From positions 1 to 37,018 of the forward strand of contig JAAYSB010000215.1 of the NCBI GenBank assembly GCA_012518475.1: a DNA stretch of 37,018 bases, in the 5' to 3' direction. Each line of letters opens with the position of its first letter. The first letter of the stretch is position 1. Below the pieces are notes generated by a model, which was given only the letters and a program-made list of their open reading frames with translations, searched no databases and was not told the DNA's origin. This document shows positions 23,401 through 30,146 of the stretch, piece after piece. Made by a program: the position numbers and the translations under genes. The stretch comes from Intrasporangiaceae bacterium. GTDB taxonomy: Bacteria > Actinomycetota > Actinomycetes > Actinomycetales > Dermatophilaceae.

Positions 23401-24014
23401 TCGAGCGGGTGCGCGCCGAGCTCGACATCCTGGGCCTCGACGCAACCTCGCACGTCATGGACTTCTATCGGCCGCTCACCAGGGCGCTGGGGGTGACCCA
23501 CGCCAAGGACCTGCTCTCGTGCCGGTCCGGCTCGACCGTCTGGCTCGCCGGGACCAAGGTCGCCACCCAGACCCCGCCGATCCGCTCCGGGCGGCGGGTG
23601 GTCTTCCTCACTGTCGACGACGGCACCGGGCCGGCGGACACGACCTTCTTCGAGGACGTCCAGGGTCCCTATGCCGAGGTCGTCTTCCACTCGTGGATGA
23701 TCCTCGTGCGCGGCATCGTGCGGCGCACCGGTGACCGGGGCGTCTCGATCCGGGCGACCGGTGCCTGGGAGCTCTCGAGCCTTGAGGAGGCCTGGCGGGC
23801 CGGGGGACTGGCTGCGGTCGAGGCACGCATCGCCGAGACCGACATCCAGCCCGAGGAGAGGCAGGGGTCCCGCCGGGTGCTCCTGCACGCCTCCGGCTTC
23901 CGACAGTCTCCCTATGCCGACATCAAACCGGCCGGACGCCCGGCGAGCGGACGGGCGATCACGGGGCCGTCCCGCAAGATCTGGCACGCCTCGCCGGGGA
24001 GCTCGGGCCGATGA
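20415..24014 (+). CDS. dnaE2: Error-prone DNA polymerase, DnaE2-type
   Basis: A 1199-residue C-family polymerase. The N-terminal PHP domain starts FAHLHVASGFSMRYGAS, a DnaE-type opening with altered metal ligands. The palm has the catalytic PDIDID (Asp452, 454, 456), YATYFLTVAEVTDLIRDKG, ARGSGAGSLVTYLLGIS, LKLDVLGIRMQSAM, CFQIESPGQRELIGKL and FRPGPVKSDMITPYLESRHG. An OB-fold region and the C-terminal KIWHASPGSSG, a DnaE2 hallmark, follow. DnaE2 carries out damage-induced mutagenic synthesis, usually under LexA. The SOS box is about 930 bases upstream with DUF6504 and HEPN between; the 167-base gap before this gene shows no second box. No ImuB gene is adjacent. The PHP domain carries a 15-bp repeat insert. 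Confidence 0.93.
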   Translation: MSLDFAHLHVASGFSMRYGASMPEDLVERAAQHGQSALALTDRDGLYGAVRFTTAAAKAGIAPVLGVDLACIDLAGVDLAGVDPAHDFREPARRTRTPVRGGAYVDPRLPRVTLLGRGIASGAPHKAGWRALCRIVSEAHAEALARDDRGRPVTSRAGIEQWGRQADALVVLLGPDSDVGRAVLHRRDREAEERLARWRRSLPGAVVVEVVCHDGPPGTPGSREHARRMLALADATGTPAVLSAAVRHRDREQARVVDVLDASRRLVVLDPRHLDRTTDAGHLATTATMARTAEMVTNNPVRAAQLLHDTMTLAAECAQDPRRDLGIGSVHLPEASVLGIPDGTDPQSTLTARCRGAVAGRYPEAGEVLWQKVQDRLAEELDVIAQLGYATYFLTVAEVTDLIRDKGIRVAARGSGAGSLVTYLLGISGVDPVRYDLLMERFCSPLRAELPDIDIDVESARRIEIYEAIIERFGAHRISCVSMMDTYRVRHAIRDVGAALGMAPKDIDDIAVSFPHIRARDARSAIAELPELRTRGFDAAHLRTFFDLVESLDGLPRHIALHPCGIVLSGTGLLDRTPVEPSLLGFPMSQFDKDDVEVLGLLKLDVLGIRMQSAMAHAVEEIERTTGERIDLDDQSQVPLDDEDTFAMIRTTRTLGCFQIESPGQRELIGKLGPRTFEDLIVDISLFRPGPVKSDMITPYLESRHGWKRPRYLHPSLVPALEETEGVVVFHEQVLHIVAVTTGVSLAQADEVRRAMGSPHGQEEIEAWWRPAALARGYTREEVDEIWAVLKSFASFGFCKAHAAAFALPTYHSAWLKTHYPAAFLAGVLTHDPGMYPKRLILDDARTHGIEVLPIDVNASRAHYSVEGEQAIRLSLADIKGISETEVARIVAAAPFLDLDDFWHRAGVSRPVVERLVLIGAFDRLHGIGTGAVPRRGQVTRRDLLLHVAALDRHTRSRLSTSTRGTARSGELTQLSLDLGDAPTLIAHGLPELTGVERVRAELDILGLDATSHVMDFYRPLTRALGVTHAKDLLSCRSGSTVWLAGTKVATQTPPIRSGRRVVFLTVDDGTGPADTTFFEDVQGPYAEVVFHSWMILVRGIVRRTGDRGVSIRATGAWELSSLEEAWRAGGLAAVEARIAETDIQPEERQGSRRVLLHASGFRQSPYADIKPAGRPASGRAITGPSRKIWHASPGSSGR
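20610..20669 (+). repeat. Four 15-bp tandem units in dnaE2 encoding pentapeptides
   Basis: Units at 20610, 20625, 20640 and 20655 encode GVDLA, CIDLA, GVDLA and GVDPA. Two are identical but for one base, the others differ slightly. They form a low-complexity insert in the PHP domain. Confidence 0.9.
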
Positions 24015-24076
24015 CACGGGCAGGCCGCCGGCTCCAGAGGGGCAGACCGGCAGCGGCATGCCACGGGTCATCCGCG

Positions 24077-24094
24077 GGCGGCGTGGGCGCCGCC
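24077..24094 (+). terminator. Hairpin GGCGGCG-TGGG-CGCCGCC after dnaE2
   Basis: A 7-bp GC stem with a 4-base loop ends 3 bases before the TACAGT -10 box of the next gene. It may end dnaE2 transcription, though it has no T-run and lies where a -35 would be. Confidence 0.45.
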
Positions 24095-24097
24095 GAC

Positions 24098-24103
24098 TAC
24101 AGT
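24098..24103 (+). promoter_or_regulatory. -10 box TACAGT of the methyltransferase gene
   Basis: TACAGT lies 6 bases before the ATG at 24110. The wider string TACAGTTGGAGC recurs with one change before the DUF3040 gene at 26258. Confidence 0.55.
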
Positions 24104-24109
24104 TGGAGC

Positions 24110-24931
24110 ATGCCTGACTCGCAGCAGAGCCGCCCGTCCGCAGCGACGTCGAGCCCGAACGTGCGGACCGCCGCGATCTCCGAGTCCGTCCACGCTCTGG
24201 CCGCCGCACGGCAGCGCGAGCTGGGCCGCCCGCTCGTCGTCCTCGACCTCGGTGGCGGCACCGGGGGACTCGCGGTGCCGCTCGCCCTCGCCGGCCACCA
24301 TGTCCACGTCCTCGACCCGAGCCCGGATGCGCTGGCCTCGCTCCAGCGGCGGGCCCGCGAGCACGGCCTCGGTGTGGCACAGGAGGCCGGCACCGGCTCC
24401 GTCGCCGCAGCCCAGGGGGATGCCGACACGCTCCAGGACGTCGAGGCTGTCCGCGAGCTCGTCGGTGGTCGTCCCATCGATCTCATCTGCTGCCATGAGG
24501 TTCTCGAGTGGGCCGACGACCCGGCCGGCACCCTGCGCGCCATCGCGCGCATCCTCCCTCCCGGGGGCGCGCTCTCCCTCGTCACCTCCGGGCGTCTGGC
24601 GGCCGTGCTCGGCCGCGTCCTCGCCGGTCGCTTCGCCCAGGCCCACCGTGCCCTGACCAGCCGGGACGGCCGGTGGGGCGAGGCCGACCCCATGCCGCGC
24701 CGGTTCGACACCGCCGCGCTCACCGAGCTGCTCACCTCGTGCGGCTTCGCCATCGAGGACGTGCACGGCGCCCGGATCTTCGCCGACCTCGTTCCCTCCG
24801 CCTATGTCGACAGCGATGCCGACCGTCGCGCCCTGCTCGAGCTCGAGGCAGCGGCCTCTGCCCATCCCGACTACCCGCTCCTCGCCCAGCTGGGTGCAGC
24901 GATGCACATCGTGGCCCGCCGCCGTTCCTAG
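24110..24931 (+). CDS. Class I SAM-dependent methyltransferase
   Basis: A 273-residue methyltransferase. Motif I is VLDLGGGTGGLAVPLALAGH (about residues 44-63), followed by the VHVLDPSPDAL acidic strand, and later ICCHEVLEWADD and ILPPGGALSLVTSG, which are motifs of the small-molecule or lipid methyltransferase type. The N-terminal 25 residues are variable. The start is set by a TACAGT box 6 bases before the ATG; the frame is open further upstream but that part is not conserved-looking. It lies between dnaE2 and dinB on the same strand and ends 18 bases before dinB. The substrate is unknown, and a role in repair is only suggested by position. Confidence 0.82.
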   Translation: MPDSQQSRPSAATSSPNVRTAAISESVHALAAARQRELGRPLVVLDLGGGTGGLAVPLALAGHHVHVLDPSPDALASLQRRAREHGLGVAQEAGTGSVAAAQGDADTLQDVEAVRELVGGRPIDLICCHEVLEWADDPAGTLRAIARILPPGGALSLVTSGRLAAVLGRVLAGRFAQAHRALTSRDGRWGEADPMPRRFDTAALTELLTSCGFAIEDVHGARIFADLVPSAYVDSDADRRALLELEAAASAHPDYPLLAQLGAAMHIVARRRS

Positions 24932-24949
24932 GCGCCCACGCTCCACACC

Positions 24950-26221
24950 ATGAGTCGGCGGCAGTACTCCGCTCCCGCTCCGGCCACGGCCGGTCCACCG
25001 GACGACTCCGGATGCCCGATCCTGCACGTCGACATGGACGCCTTCTATGCCTCCGTCTCCCTCCTCGACCACCCCGAGCTCGTCGGCACCCCCGTCATCG
25101 TCGGTGGCGCCGGCACCCGCTCGGTCGTCCTGTCGGCGACCTACGAGGCTCGCGCGAGCGGCGTCACCTCGGCCATGCCGATGTCCCGGGCGTTGCGCCT
25201 GTGCCCGACGGCCACGGTGCTTCCCCCACAGCATGATCGGTATGCCGCGGTCTCCAAGGCGGTCTTCGCCACCTTCCGGTCGGTCACCCCGCTCGTCGAG
25301 GGACTCAGCCTCGACGAGGCGTTCCTCGACGTGTCCGGGGCACGCCGCCTGCTCGGCCCCCCGACGACGATCGCTGAGCTCATCCGTGCCCAGGTCCTCG
25401 ACGAGCAGGGCGTGACCTGCTCCGTCGGCATCGCCCCGACGAAGTTCGTCGCAAAGCTCGCCTCCGGGATGGCCAAGCCGGACGGGGTTCTCGTCGTCCC
25501 GGCGGCCGACGTCGTGTCCTTCCTCCACCAGCTTCCGGTCGGTGCGCTGTGGGGGGTCGGCGAGAAGACCGAGGAGGCGCTGACCCGGCTGGGCCTGCGT
25601 ACGGTCGCCGACATCGCGCATACCCCCCGGGCAACGCTGCAGCGCGCTCTCGGTGACGTCGGCGGGGCGCACCTGCACGACCTGTCGTGGGGACGCGACC
25701 CCCGCCGCGTCGAGCCGACGCGGGAGGAGAAGAGCGTCGGAGCGGACGAGACCTTCCCCTACGACGTCGACGACCCGGACTACATCCGCCGCGAGCTGCT
25801 CCGGCTCAGCGACAAGGTAGCCGGACGGTTGCGGGCCGCCGGTCTGTCGGGACGGACGGTGACCCTCAAGGTCCGGTTCGCTGACTTCACGACCATCACC
25901 CGGGCGCGGACCCTGCGCGAGCCGACCGATGTGAGCCGCGAGATCTTCACGACAGTCTCCGACCTCTATGCCGCTCTGGGGCTCCAGCGTGCCCGGCTGC
26001 GCCTCGTCGGCGTGCGGGTGAGCTCGGTCGTCGAGACCTCCCAGGCACCGATCCAGGGGCTTCTCGACGAGCCCGAGTTCGGGTGGCGGGACGCCGACCG
26101 GGCCATCGACCGGGCTCAGGCCCGGTTCGGGAAGGAGAGCGTCACCTCGGCCTCGCTGCTGCCCTCGCGGGCCACGCGACGCACCCCCGGGCCGGGTCAG
26201 CACGCGTCGGGGCCGAGCTGA
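24950..26221 (+). CDS. dinB: DNA polymerase IV (Y-family)
   Basis: A 423-residue lesion-bypass polymerase. The catalytic aspartates are in HVDMDAFYASV (Asp28, Asp30) and LSLDEAFLDV (Asp122-Glu123). SVGIAPTKFVAKLAS, the helix-hairpin-helix region LPVGALWGVGEKTEEALTRL and the little-finger domain ending FGWRDADRAIDRAQARFG follow in order. The clamp-binding motif, usually Q-L-x-L/F in this family, seems to appear as QGLLD (369-373). The C-terminal 25 residues are a disordered basic tail. No SOS box or clear ribosome site precedes the ATG, so expression may depend on the methyltransferase promoter 18 bases upstream. Most Pol IV proteins bypass minor-groove lesions and can cause frameshifts. Confidence 0.93.
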   Translation: MSRRQYSAPAPATAGPPDDSGCPILHVDMDAFYASVSLLDHPELVGTPVIVGGAGTRSVVLSATYEARASGVTSAMPMSRALRLCPTATVLPPQHDRYAAVSKAVFATFRSVTPLVEGLSLDEAFLDVSGARRLLGPPTTIAELIRAQVLDEQGVTCSVGIAPTKFVAKLASGMAKPDGVLVVPAADVVSFLHQLPVGALWGVGEKTEEALTRLGLRTVADIAHTPRATLQRALGDVGGAHLHDLSWGRDPRRVEPTREEKSVGADETFPYDVDDPDYIRRELLRLSDKVAGRLRAAGLSGRTVTLKVRFADFTTITRARTLREPTDVSREIFTTVSDLYAALGLQRARLRLVGVRVSSVVETSQAPIQGLLDEPEFGWRDADRAIDRAQARFGKESVTSASLLPSRATRRTPGPGQHASGPS

Positions 26222-26257
26222 TGGGGCCCGCACTTCCCACGGCGGTCACACACGACC

Positions 26258-26263
26258 TACAGT
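26258..26263 (+). promoter_or_regulatory. Promoter -10 box TACAGT of the DUF3040 gene
   Basis: TACAGT would start transcription near 26270, giving a leader of about 63 bases before the ATG at 26333. An in-frame TTG at 26270 could also serve as a leaderless start for a protein 21 residues longer. Confidence 0.5.
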
Positions 26264-26332
26264 TGGTGCTTGAAGGTCCACCCCCGCTCACCCATGGCGT
26301 CAGGGGTCTCGTCATTGCCCTGGAGGTGCACG

Positions 26333-26746
26333 ATGCCGCTCAGCGATCGTGAGCAGCAGCTGCTCGAGCAGATGGAGCGCGCCCTCGTCGAGGAGGACCC
26401 GAAGTTCGCCACGTCCATGCGCGGGGGTCCGGGGCAGGCACGCAACCGGCGCCGGCTCGCGATCGGCGTCGGTGGCGTCCTGGTCGGTCTCGCCGTCATC
26501 CTGCTCGGAGTGACGATCGCCCAGGTGCCGGTCGGGGCCATCGGCTTCGCCATCATGGTCGCGGCCGTCGTCTATGCAGCGACCGACAAGAAGCCCGCGC
26601 TGCACGTGCTGCCCGAGCCCGGCCAGAACCCGCGGGGCAAGGCGCCGAAGGCACCCCGGGGTGGGAAGAAGTCTGGCGGTTCCTCATTCATGCAGCGGAT
26701 GGAGGAGCGTTGGGAGAAGCGGCGCGAGGAGGAAGGCCGCTTCTGA
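26333..26746 (+). CDS. DUF3040 membrane protein
   Basis: A 137-residue protein beginning MPLSDREQQLLEQMERAL, the hallmark of DUF3040. Two hydrophobic helices lie at about 43-61 and 66-84, followed by a basic, low-complexity tail (KAPKAPRGGKKSGG). ATG 26333 has GGAGG 6 bases upstream. Function is unknown. In mycobacteria the homologue (Rv2169c) lies between metF-like genes and the mraZ-dcw cluster; here the next gene is DUF456 and no dcw gene is in the window. The 3' end is 15 bases from the convergent DUF456 stop. Confidence 0.88.
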   Translation: MPLSDREQQLLEQMERALVEEDPKFATSMRGGPGQARNRRRLAIGVGGVLVGLAVILLGVTIAQVPVGAIGFAIMVAAVVYAATDKKPALHVLPEPGQNPRGKAPKAPRGGKKSGGSSFMQRMEERWEKRREEEGRF

Positions 26747-26761
26747 TCGCTGAGCCGGTGC

Positions 26762-27247
26762 TCAGGTGATCAGGACACCCACGACGAACAGCACGGCGAT
26801 GGCGAATGCCGTGATCAGCTCGATCCCCATGCTGTGCAGAATCGCTCGCAGGGCCTGCTTGGTGCGGGTCCACGCTGCTGAGCTGTCCCGGCTGCGCGTC
26901 ATCTCGACGAGGTAGATCGCGAGCACGAAGCCGACGAAGGCCCCGACGACGGGGATGACGAAGAACCCGATGATGGCGGCGATCACGGCCAGCGTCAGCG
27001 TGCCGAGGCCGATTCCTTGCGTCTTGAGCTTCCTGCCGGGGATGAGGAACTGGGCGACGACGCCCACCACCCAGACGACAGCGGCGATGCCGAAGATGAT
27101 CCAGGCGGTCGTGCCACCCGTGCCGATGGCCCAGAGGAGGACGGCGCCCAGGACGATGAGCAGGCCTGGCAGGACCGGCACGACGATGCCGATCGTCCCC
27201 ACGACGAGCAGGATCGCGCACAGCGCGATGAGGGCGCCCTCAGACAT
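26762..27247 (-). CDS. DUF456 membrane protein
   Basis: A 161-residue integral membrane protein with about four hydrophobic stretches (6-44, 47-70, 78-112, 140-160) rich in glycine, and GTIGIVVPVLPGLLIVLGAV, the DUF456 hallmark. The central loop has FLIPGRKLKTQGIGLGTLTLAV. Its role is unknown. The ATG at 27247 fits the family start. A 52-base gap separates it from the DUF7455 gene stop; both are on the minus strand. Confidence 0.88.
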   Translation of the reverse strand: MSEGALIALCAILLVVGTIGIVVPVLPGLLIVLGAVLLWAIGTGGTTAWIIFGIAAVVWVVGVVAQFLIPGRKLKTQGIGLGTLTLAVIAAIIGFFVIPVVGAFVGFVLAIYLVEMTRSRDSSAAWTRTKQALRAILHSMGIELITAFAIAVLFVVGVLIT

Positions 27248-27299
27248 GGCTCAGTGGCGGGAGAGAAGAACCGAACCGGTATGCGCTCAGGACGGCGAC

Positions 27300-27524
27300 T
27301 CAGCGCTCGTCGGCGCCGGCCGTGGCCGCAGTCGACTCGAGGCGGTCGGTCTCGTCGTGGATGTGGGCGAGCTCGCGCAGGGCCGGAACGTGCTTGCGGG
27401 CGTGGTGAGCGCAGAAGAACAGCTCGCCGCCACCGTGGAGGGTGGCCCGCACATAGGCCTGCGCTCCGCAGCGGTCGCAGCGGTCAGCAGCACTCAGGGG
27501 TGTGGGGGTCAGCAGAGCATTCAC
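27300..27524 (-). CDS. DUF7455 zinc-ribbon-like small protein
   Basis: A 74-residue protein with C16-x2-C19 (DRCDRCGAQAY) and a later C38-x2-H41 (FFCAHH), a likely zinc site. I recall this family beside parE and the main sigma factor gene in actinobacteria. GTG 27524 is chosen because GAAGG lies 8 bases upstream and NALLTPTPLSAADRCD is the family start; an upstream in-frame ATG at 27575 would add 17 unlike residues. A TTGACT at 27582-27577 (minus strand) might be a -35. The gene is divergent from parE. Confidence 0.8.
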   Translation of the reverse strand: MNALLTPTPLSAADRCDRCGAQAYVRATLHGGGELFFCAHHARKHVPALRELAHIHDETDRLESTAATAGADER

Positions 27525-27828
27525 GTCATCAACCTTCGCTTCGTCTCGTCCGTTCGTCGGTCCGGTACAGGGCAACAGTCAAACACGAGTGGATGTTCCC
27601 GGGGGAAGGGTACTCACATTTCGGCATCCGGGCGTGGCGCGTCGGGCGTGCCGTGCCCAGGGGTGTCGGTGTCGGCGGCTAGCCTGCTGGAGAATACCCG
27701 CACACTGGTCTGAGTGCCGATGAAGTCTGCGTGCAGATGAAGACAGTGCCGATGAAGCCAGTGCCTGAAGACAGTGCCGAATCCAGGATCGCCCTGATCC
27801 GACCGAACAGCAGCAGGAGACCCATCTC
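27525..27828. other. 304-base divergent gap between DUF7455 and parE
   Basis: Non-coding by eye. It has a TTGACT-like element toward DUF7455, a TAGCCT hexamer at 27680-27685 that could begin a parE leader of about 137 bases, a cluster of short direct repeats at 27713-27781, and AGGAG 9 bases before the parE GTG. No riboswitch or tRNA-like structure was recognised. Confidence 0.5.
27713..27781 (+). repeat. Short direct-repeat cluster AGTGCC(GA)TGAAG upstream of parE
   Basis: AGTGCCGATGAAG occurs at 27713 and 27745; AGTGCCTGAAG at 27760; AGTGCCGAA at 27773. GAAGACAGTGCC occurs twice (near 27739 and 27767). They lie 48-116 bases before the parE start. Confidence 0.8.
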
Positions 27829-29973
27829 GTGTCGACCGCCAAGAAGGCTGCGACGAGCAAGTCCACGCAGGACTACACCGCTCACCACCTCCAGGTTCTC
27901 GAGGGCCTGGAGGCGGTCCGCAAGCGGCCGGGCATGTACATCGGCAGCACCGACGGACGCGGCCTCATGCACTGCCTGTGGGAGATCATCGACAACTCCG
28001 TCGACGAGGCCCTCGGCGGGCACGGCAGCCGCATCGAGGTCATCCTCCACGAGGACGGGTCGGTCGAGGTCAGAGACAGCGGCCGAGGGGTCCCGGTCGA
28101 CATCGAGCCGCGCACCGGCCTGACCGGTGTCGAGCTGGTCTATACGCGCCTCCACGCCGGCGGGAAGTTCGGCGGCGGCTCCTACACCGCTTCCGGTGGC
28201 CTGCACGGCGTCGGCGCCTCGGTCGTCAACGCGCTGTCGTCGCGCATGGACGTCCAGGTCGACCGCGCCGGCAAGACCTATGCGATGAGCTTCCGCCGGG
28301 GCGAGCCGGGAGTGTTCAGCGATGTCGCGGGCACCCAGGGTGCCCCGGACCCGGCCAACGATTTCACCCCCTATGTCCAGACCAGCCAGCTCGACGTCGT
28401 CGGCAAGGCCAGGCGCGGGGTCACCGGCACCCGGGTGCGCTACTGGGCCGACCCGCAGATCTTCACCAAGGACGCGACCTTCGACGACGAGGGGCTGCGC
28501 GCCCGCGCCCGACAGACCTCGTTCCTCATCCCCGGTCTGGCGATCGTGGTCCGCGACGAGCGCCGGCTCCCCGGGACTCCCGGCGCCGACGGCCCGCACG
28601 AGGAGACGTTCTTCCACGACGGCGGCATCAGTGAGTTCTGCGAGTTCCTCGCGACCGACCCGCCGGTGACACCGGTCTGGCGTCTCGAGGGCTCCCAGAC
28701 CTTCACCGAGACGGTCCCGGTCCTCGACGACAAGGGGCACATGGTCTCGACCGAGGTGGAGCGTGAGTGCGGTGTCGACATCGCGCTGCGCTGGGGCAAC
28801 GGCTACGACACCACAGTGCGGTCCTTCGTCAACATCATCGCCACCCCCAAGGGAGGCACCCACCTCAGCGGCTTCGACCAGGCCATGGTCAAGGTCATCC
28901 GCAAGCAGCTCGAGGTCAACGCGCGCCGCCTCAAGGTCGGTGGCGACAAGGTCGAGAAGGACGACATCCTTGCCGGCCTGACCGCCGTGGTCACCGTCCG
29001 GCTCGCCGAGCCCCAGTTCGAGGGCCAGACCAAGGAGATCCTCGGCACTCCCGCGGTGCGGTCGATCGTCTCCCGGGTCGTCGAGCGTGAGCTGACCGCG
29101 GTCCTCACCTCTCGCAAGCGTGAGGACAAGGCAGCCGCCTCCCTCGTTCTCGAGAAGATCGTCGCGGAGATGAAGTCCCGCATCAGCGCGCGTCAGCACA
29201 AGGAGACCCAGCGCAAGAAGAATGCGCTCGAGTCGTCCTCGCTGCCGGCGAAGCTGGCGGACTGCCGGAGCAACGAGGTCGAGAGCACCGAGCTGTTCAT
29301 CGTCGAGGGGGACAGCGCCCTCGGAACCGCCAAGCTGGCACGCAGCTCGGACCACCAGGCACTCCTGCCGATCCGGGGCAAGATCCTCAACGTCCAGAAG
29401 GCAAGCGTCGGCGACATGCTCAAGAACGCCGAGTGTGCCGCGATCATCCAGGTCATCGGAGCGGGGTCAGGTCGGTCCTTCGACCTCGATGCCGTCCGCT
29501 ACGGCAAGGTCATCATCATGACCGACGCCGATGTCGACGGCGCACACATCCGCACCCTCCTGCTCACGCTCTTCTTCCGCTACATGCGCCCGCTGCTCGA
29601 GGCCGGGCGCGTCTATGCGGCCGTGCCACCGCTGCACCGGATCGAGGTGGTCAACGCGGGCAGCAAGAAGAACGACCTCATCTACACCTACTCCGAGGCG
29701 GAGATGCGCTCGACCGTCGCCGGTCTGAACCGTCGCAACAAGACGATCAAGCAGCCGCTCCAGCGCTACAAGGGCCTCGGCGAGATGGACGCCGACCAGC
29801 TGGCCGAGACGACCATGGACCCCCGGCACCGGACGCTGCGGCGAGTGACCGTCGAGGCGGCAGCGCAGGCGGAGGCGACCTTCGAGCTGCTCATGGGCAA
29901 CGAGGTCGCCCCGCGCAAGGACTTCATCATCACCTCGGCCGCCTCGATGGACCGCGAGCGCATCGACGCCTGA
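27829..29973 (+). CDS. parE: DNA topoisomerase IV subunit B
   Basis: A 714-residue type IIA topoisomerase ATPase subunit. The GHKL domain has RKRPGMYIGS and SGGLHGVGASVVNALSS. The TOPRIM domain has VEGDSALGTAKLARS (Glu near residue 492), LLPIRGKILNVQKAS and the metal triad DADVDGAHI. GyrB usually reads EGDSAGGSAK; the EGDSALGTAK variant is the ParE type in actinobacteria. The C-terminus YKGLGEMDADQLAETTMDP is conserved. The GTG at 27829 has AGGAG 9 bases upstream. Together with the convergent parC it should form the decatenating enzyme. A second gyrase B copy elsewhere in the genome would be expected. Confidence 0.9.
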   Translation: MSTAKKAATSKSTQDYTAHHLQVLEGLEAVRKRPGMYIGSTDGRGLMHCLWEIIDNSVDEALGGHGSRIEVILHEDGSVEVRDSGRGVPVDIEPRTGLTGVELVYTRLHAGGKFGGGSYTASGGLHGVGASVVNALSSRMDVQVDRAGKTYAMSFRRGEPGVFSDVAGTQGAPDPANDFTPYVQTSQLDVVGKARRGVTGTRVRYWADPQIFTKDATFDDEGLRARARQTSFLIPGLAIVVRDERRLPGTPGADGPHEETFFHDGGISEFCEFLATDPPVTPVWRLEGSQTFTETVPVLDDKGHMVSTEVERECGVDIALRWGNGYDTTVRSFVNIIATPKGGTHLSGFDQAMVKVIRKQLEVNARRLKVGGDKVEKDDILAGLTAVVTVRLAEPQFEGQTKEILGTPAVRSIVSRVVERELTAVLTSRKREDKAAASLVLEKIVAEMKSRISARQHKETQRKKNALESSSLPAKLADCRSNEVESTELFIVEGDSALGTAKLARSSDHQALLPIRGKILNVQKASVGDMLKNAECAAIIQVIGAGSGRSFDLDAVRYGKVIIMTDADVDGAHIRTLLLTLFFRYMRPLLEAGRVYAAVPPLHRIEVVNAGSKKNDLIYTYSEAEMRSTVAGLNRRNKTIKQPLQRYKGLGEMDADQLAETTMDPRHRTLRRVTVEAAAQAEATFELLMGNEVAPRKDFIITSAASMDRERIDA

Positions 29974-29993
29974 CCCCCGTCGCCCGCCCGCTG

Positions 29994-30009
29994 CGCCACC
30001 CCGGTGGCG
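29994..30009 (+). terminator. Hairpin after parE
   Basis: CGCCACC (29994-30000) pairs with GGTGGCG (30003-30009) around two bases, 20 bases after the parE stop; a T-rich stretch (ATTGTTATCT) follows 9 bases later, overlapping the -35 of the next promoter. Confidence 0.55.
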
Positions 30010-30019
30010 GTCGTCAGGA

Positions 30020-30048
30020 TTGTTATCTCATTCACCCCGCAGTATGTT
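30020..30048 (+). promoter_or_regulatory. Sigma-70-type promoter of the LacI-family gene
   Basis: TTGTTA (30020-30025) and TATGTT (30043-30048) are separated by exactly 17 bases. Each matches the consensus at four of six positions. Transcription would start near 30055. Confidence 0.55.
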
Positions 30049-30064
30049 GCGCGGGCCGGTGTCT

Positions 30065-30072
30065 AAGCGCTT
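30065..30072. promoter_or_regulatory. Candidate LacI-family operator AAGCGCTT
   Basis: A perfect 8-base palindrome of the LacI/GalR type (AA-n-CG-n-TT) about 10 bases after the predicted transcription start. A second GCGCTTG half-site follows at 30081-30087. This suggests autoregulation. Confidence 0.5.
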
Positions 30073-30146
30073 GCATAGAGGCGCTTGTGCAGTGCCGGTC
30101 AGGCAGTGATCTCGCAGCGAACCGGACCCCGGGAAGGAGGTCGGCC

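Noticed and set aside
21744-24380. Long open frame of over 800 codons on the minus strand opposite dnaE2
   Set aside because: High GC leaves antisense frames open; the sense frame encodes a complete DnaE2, and the minus frame has no recognisable motif and crosses the ends of two genes.
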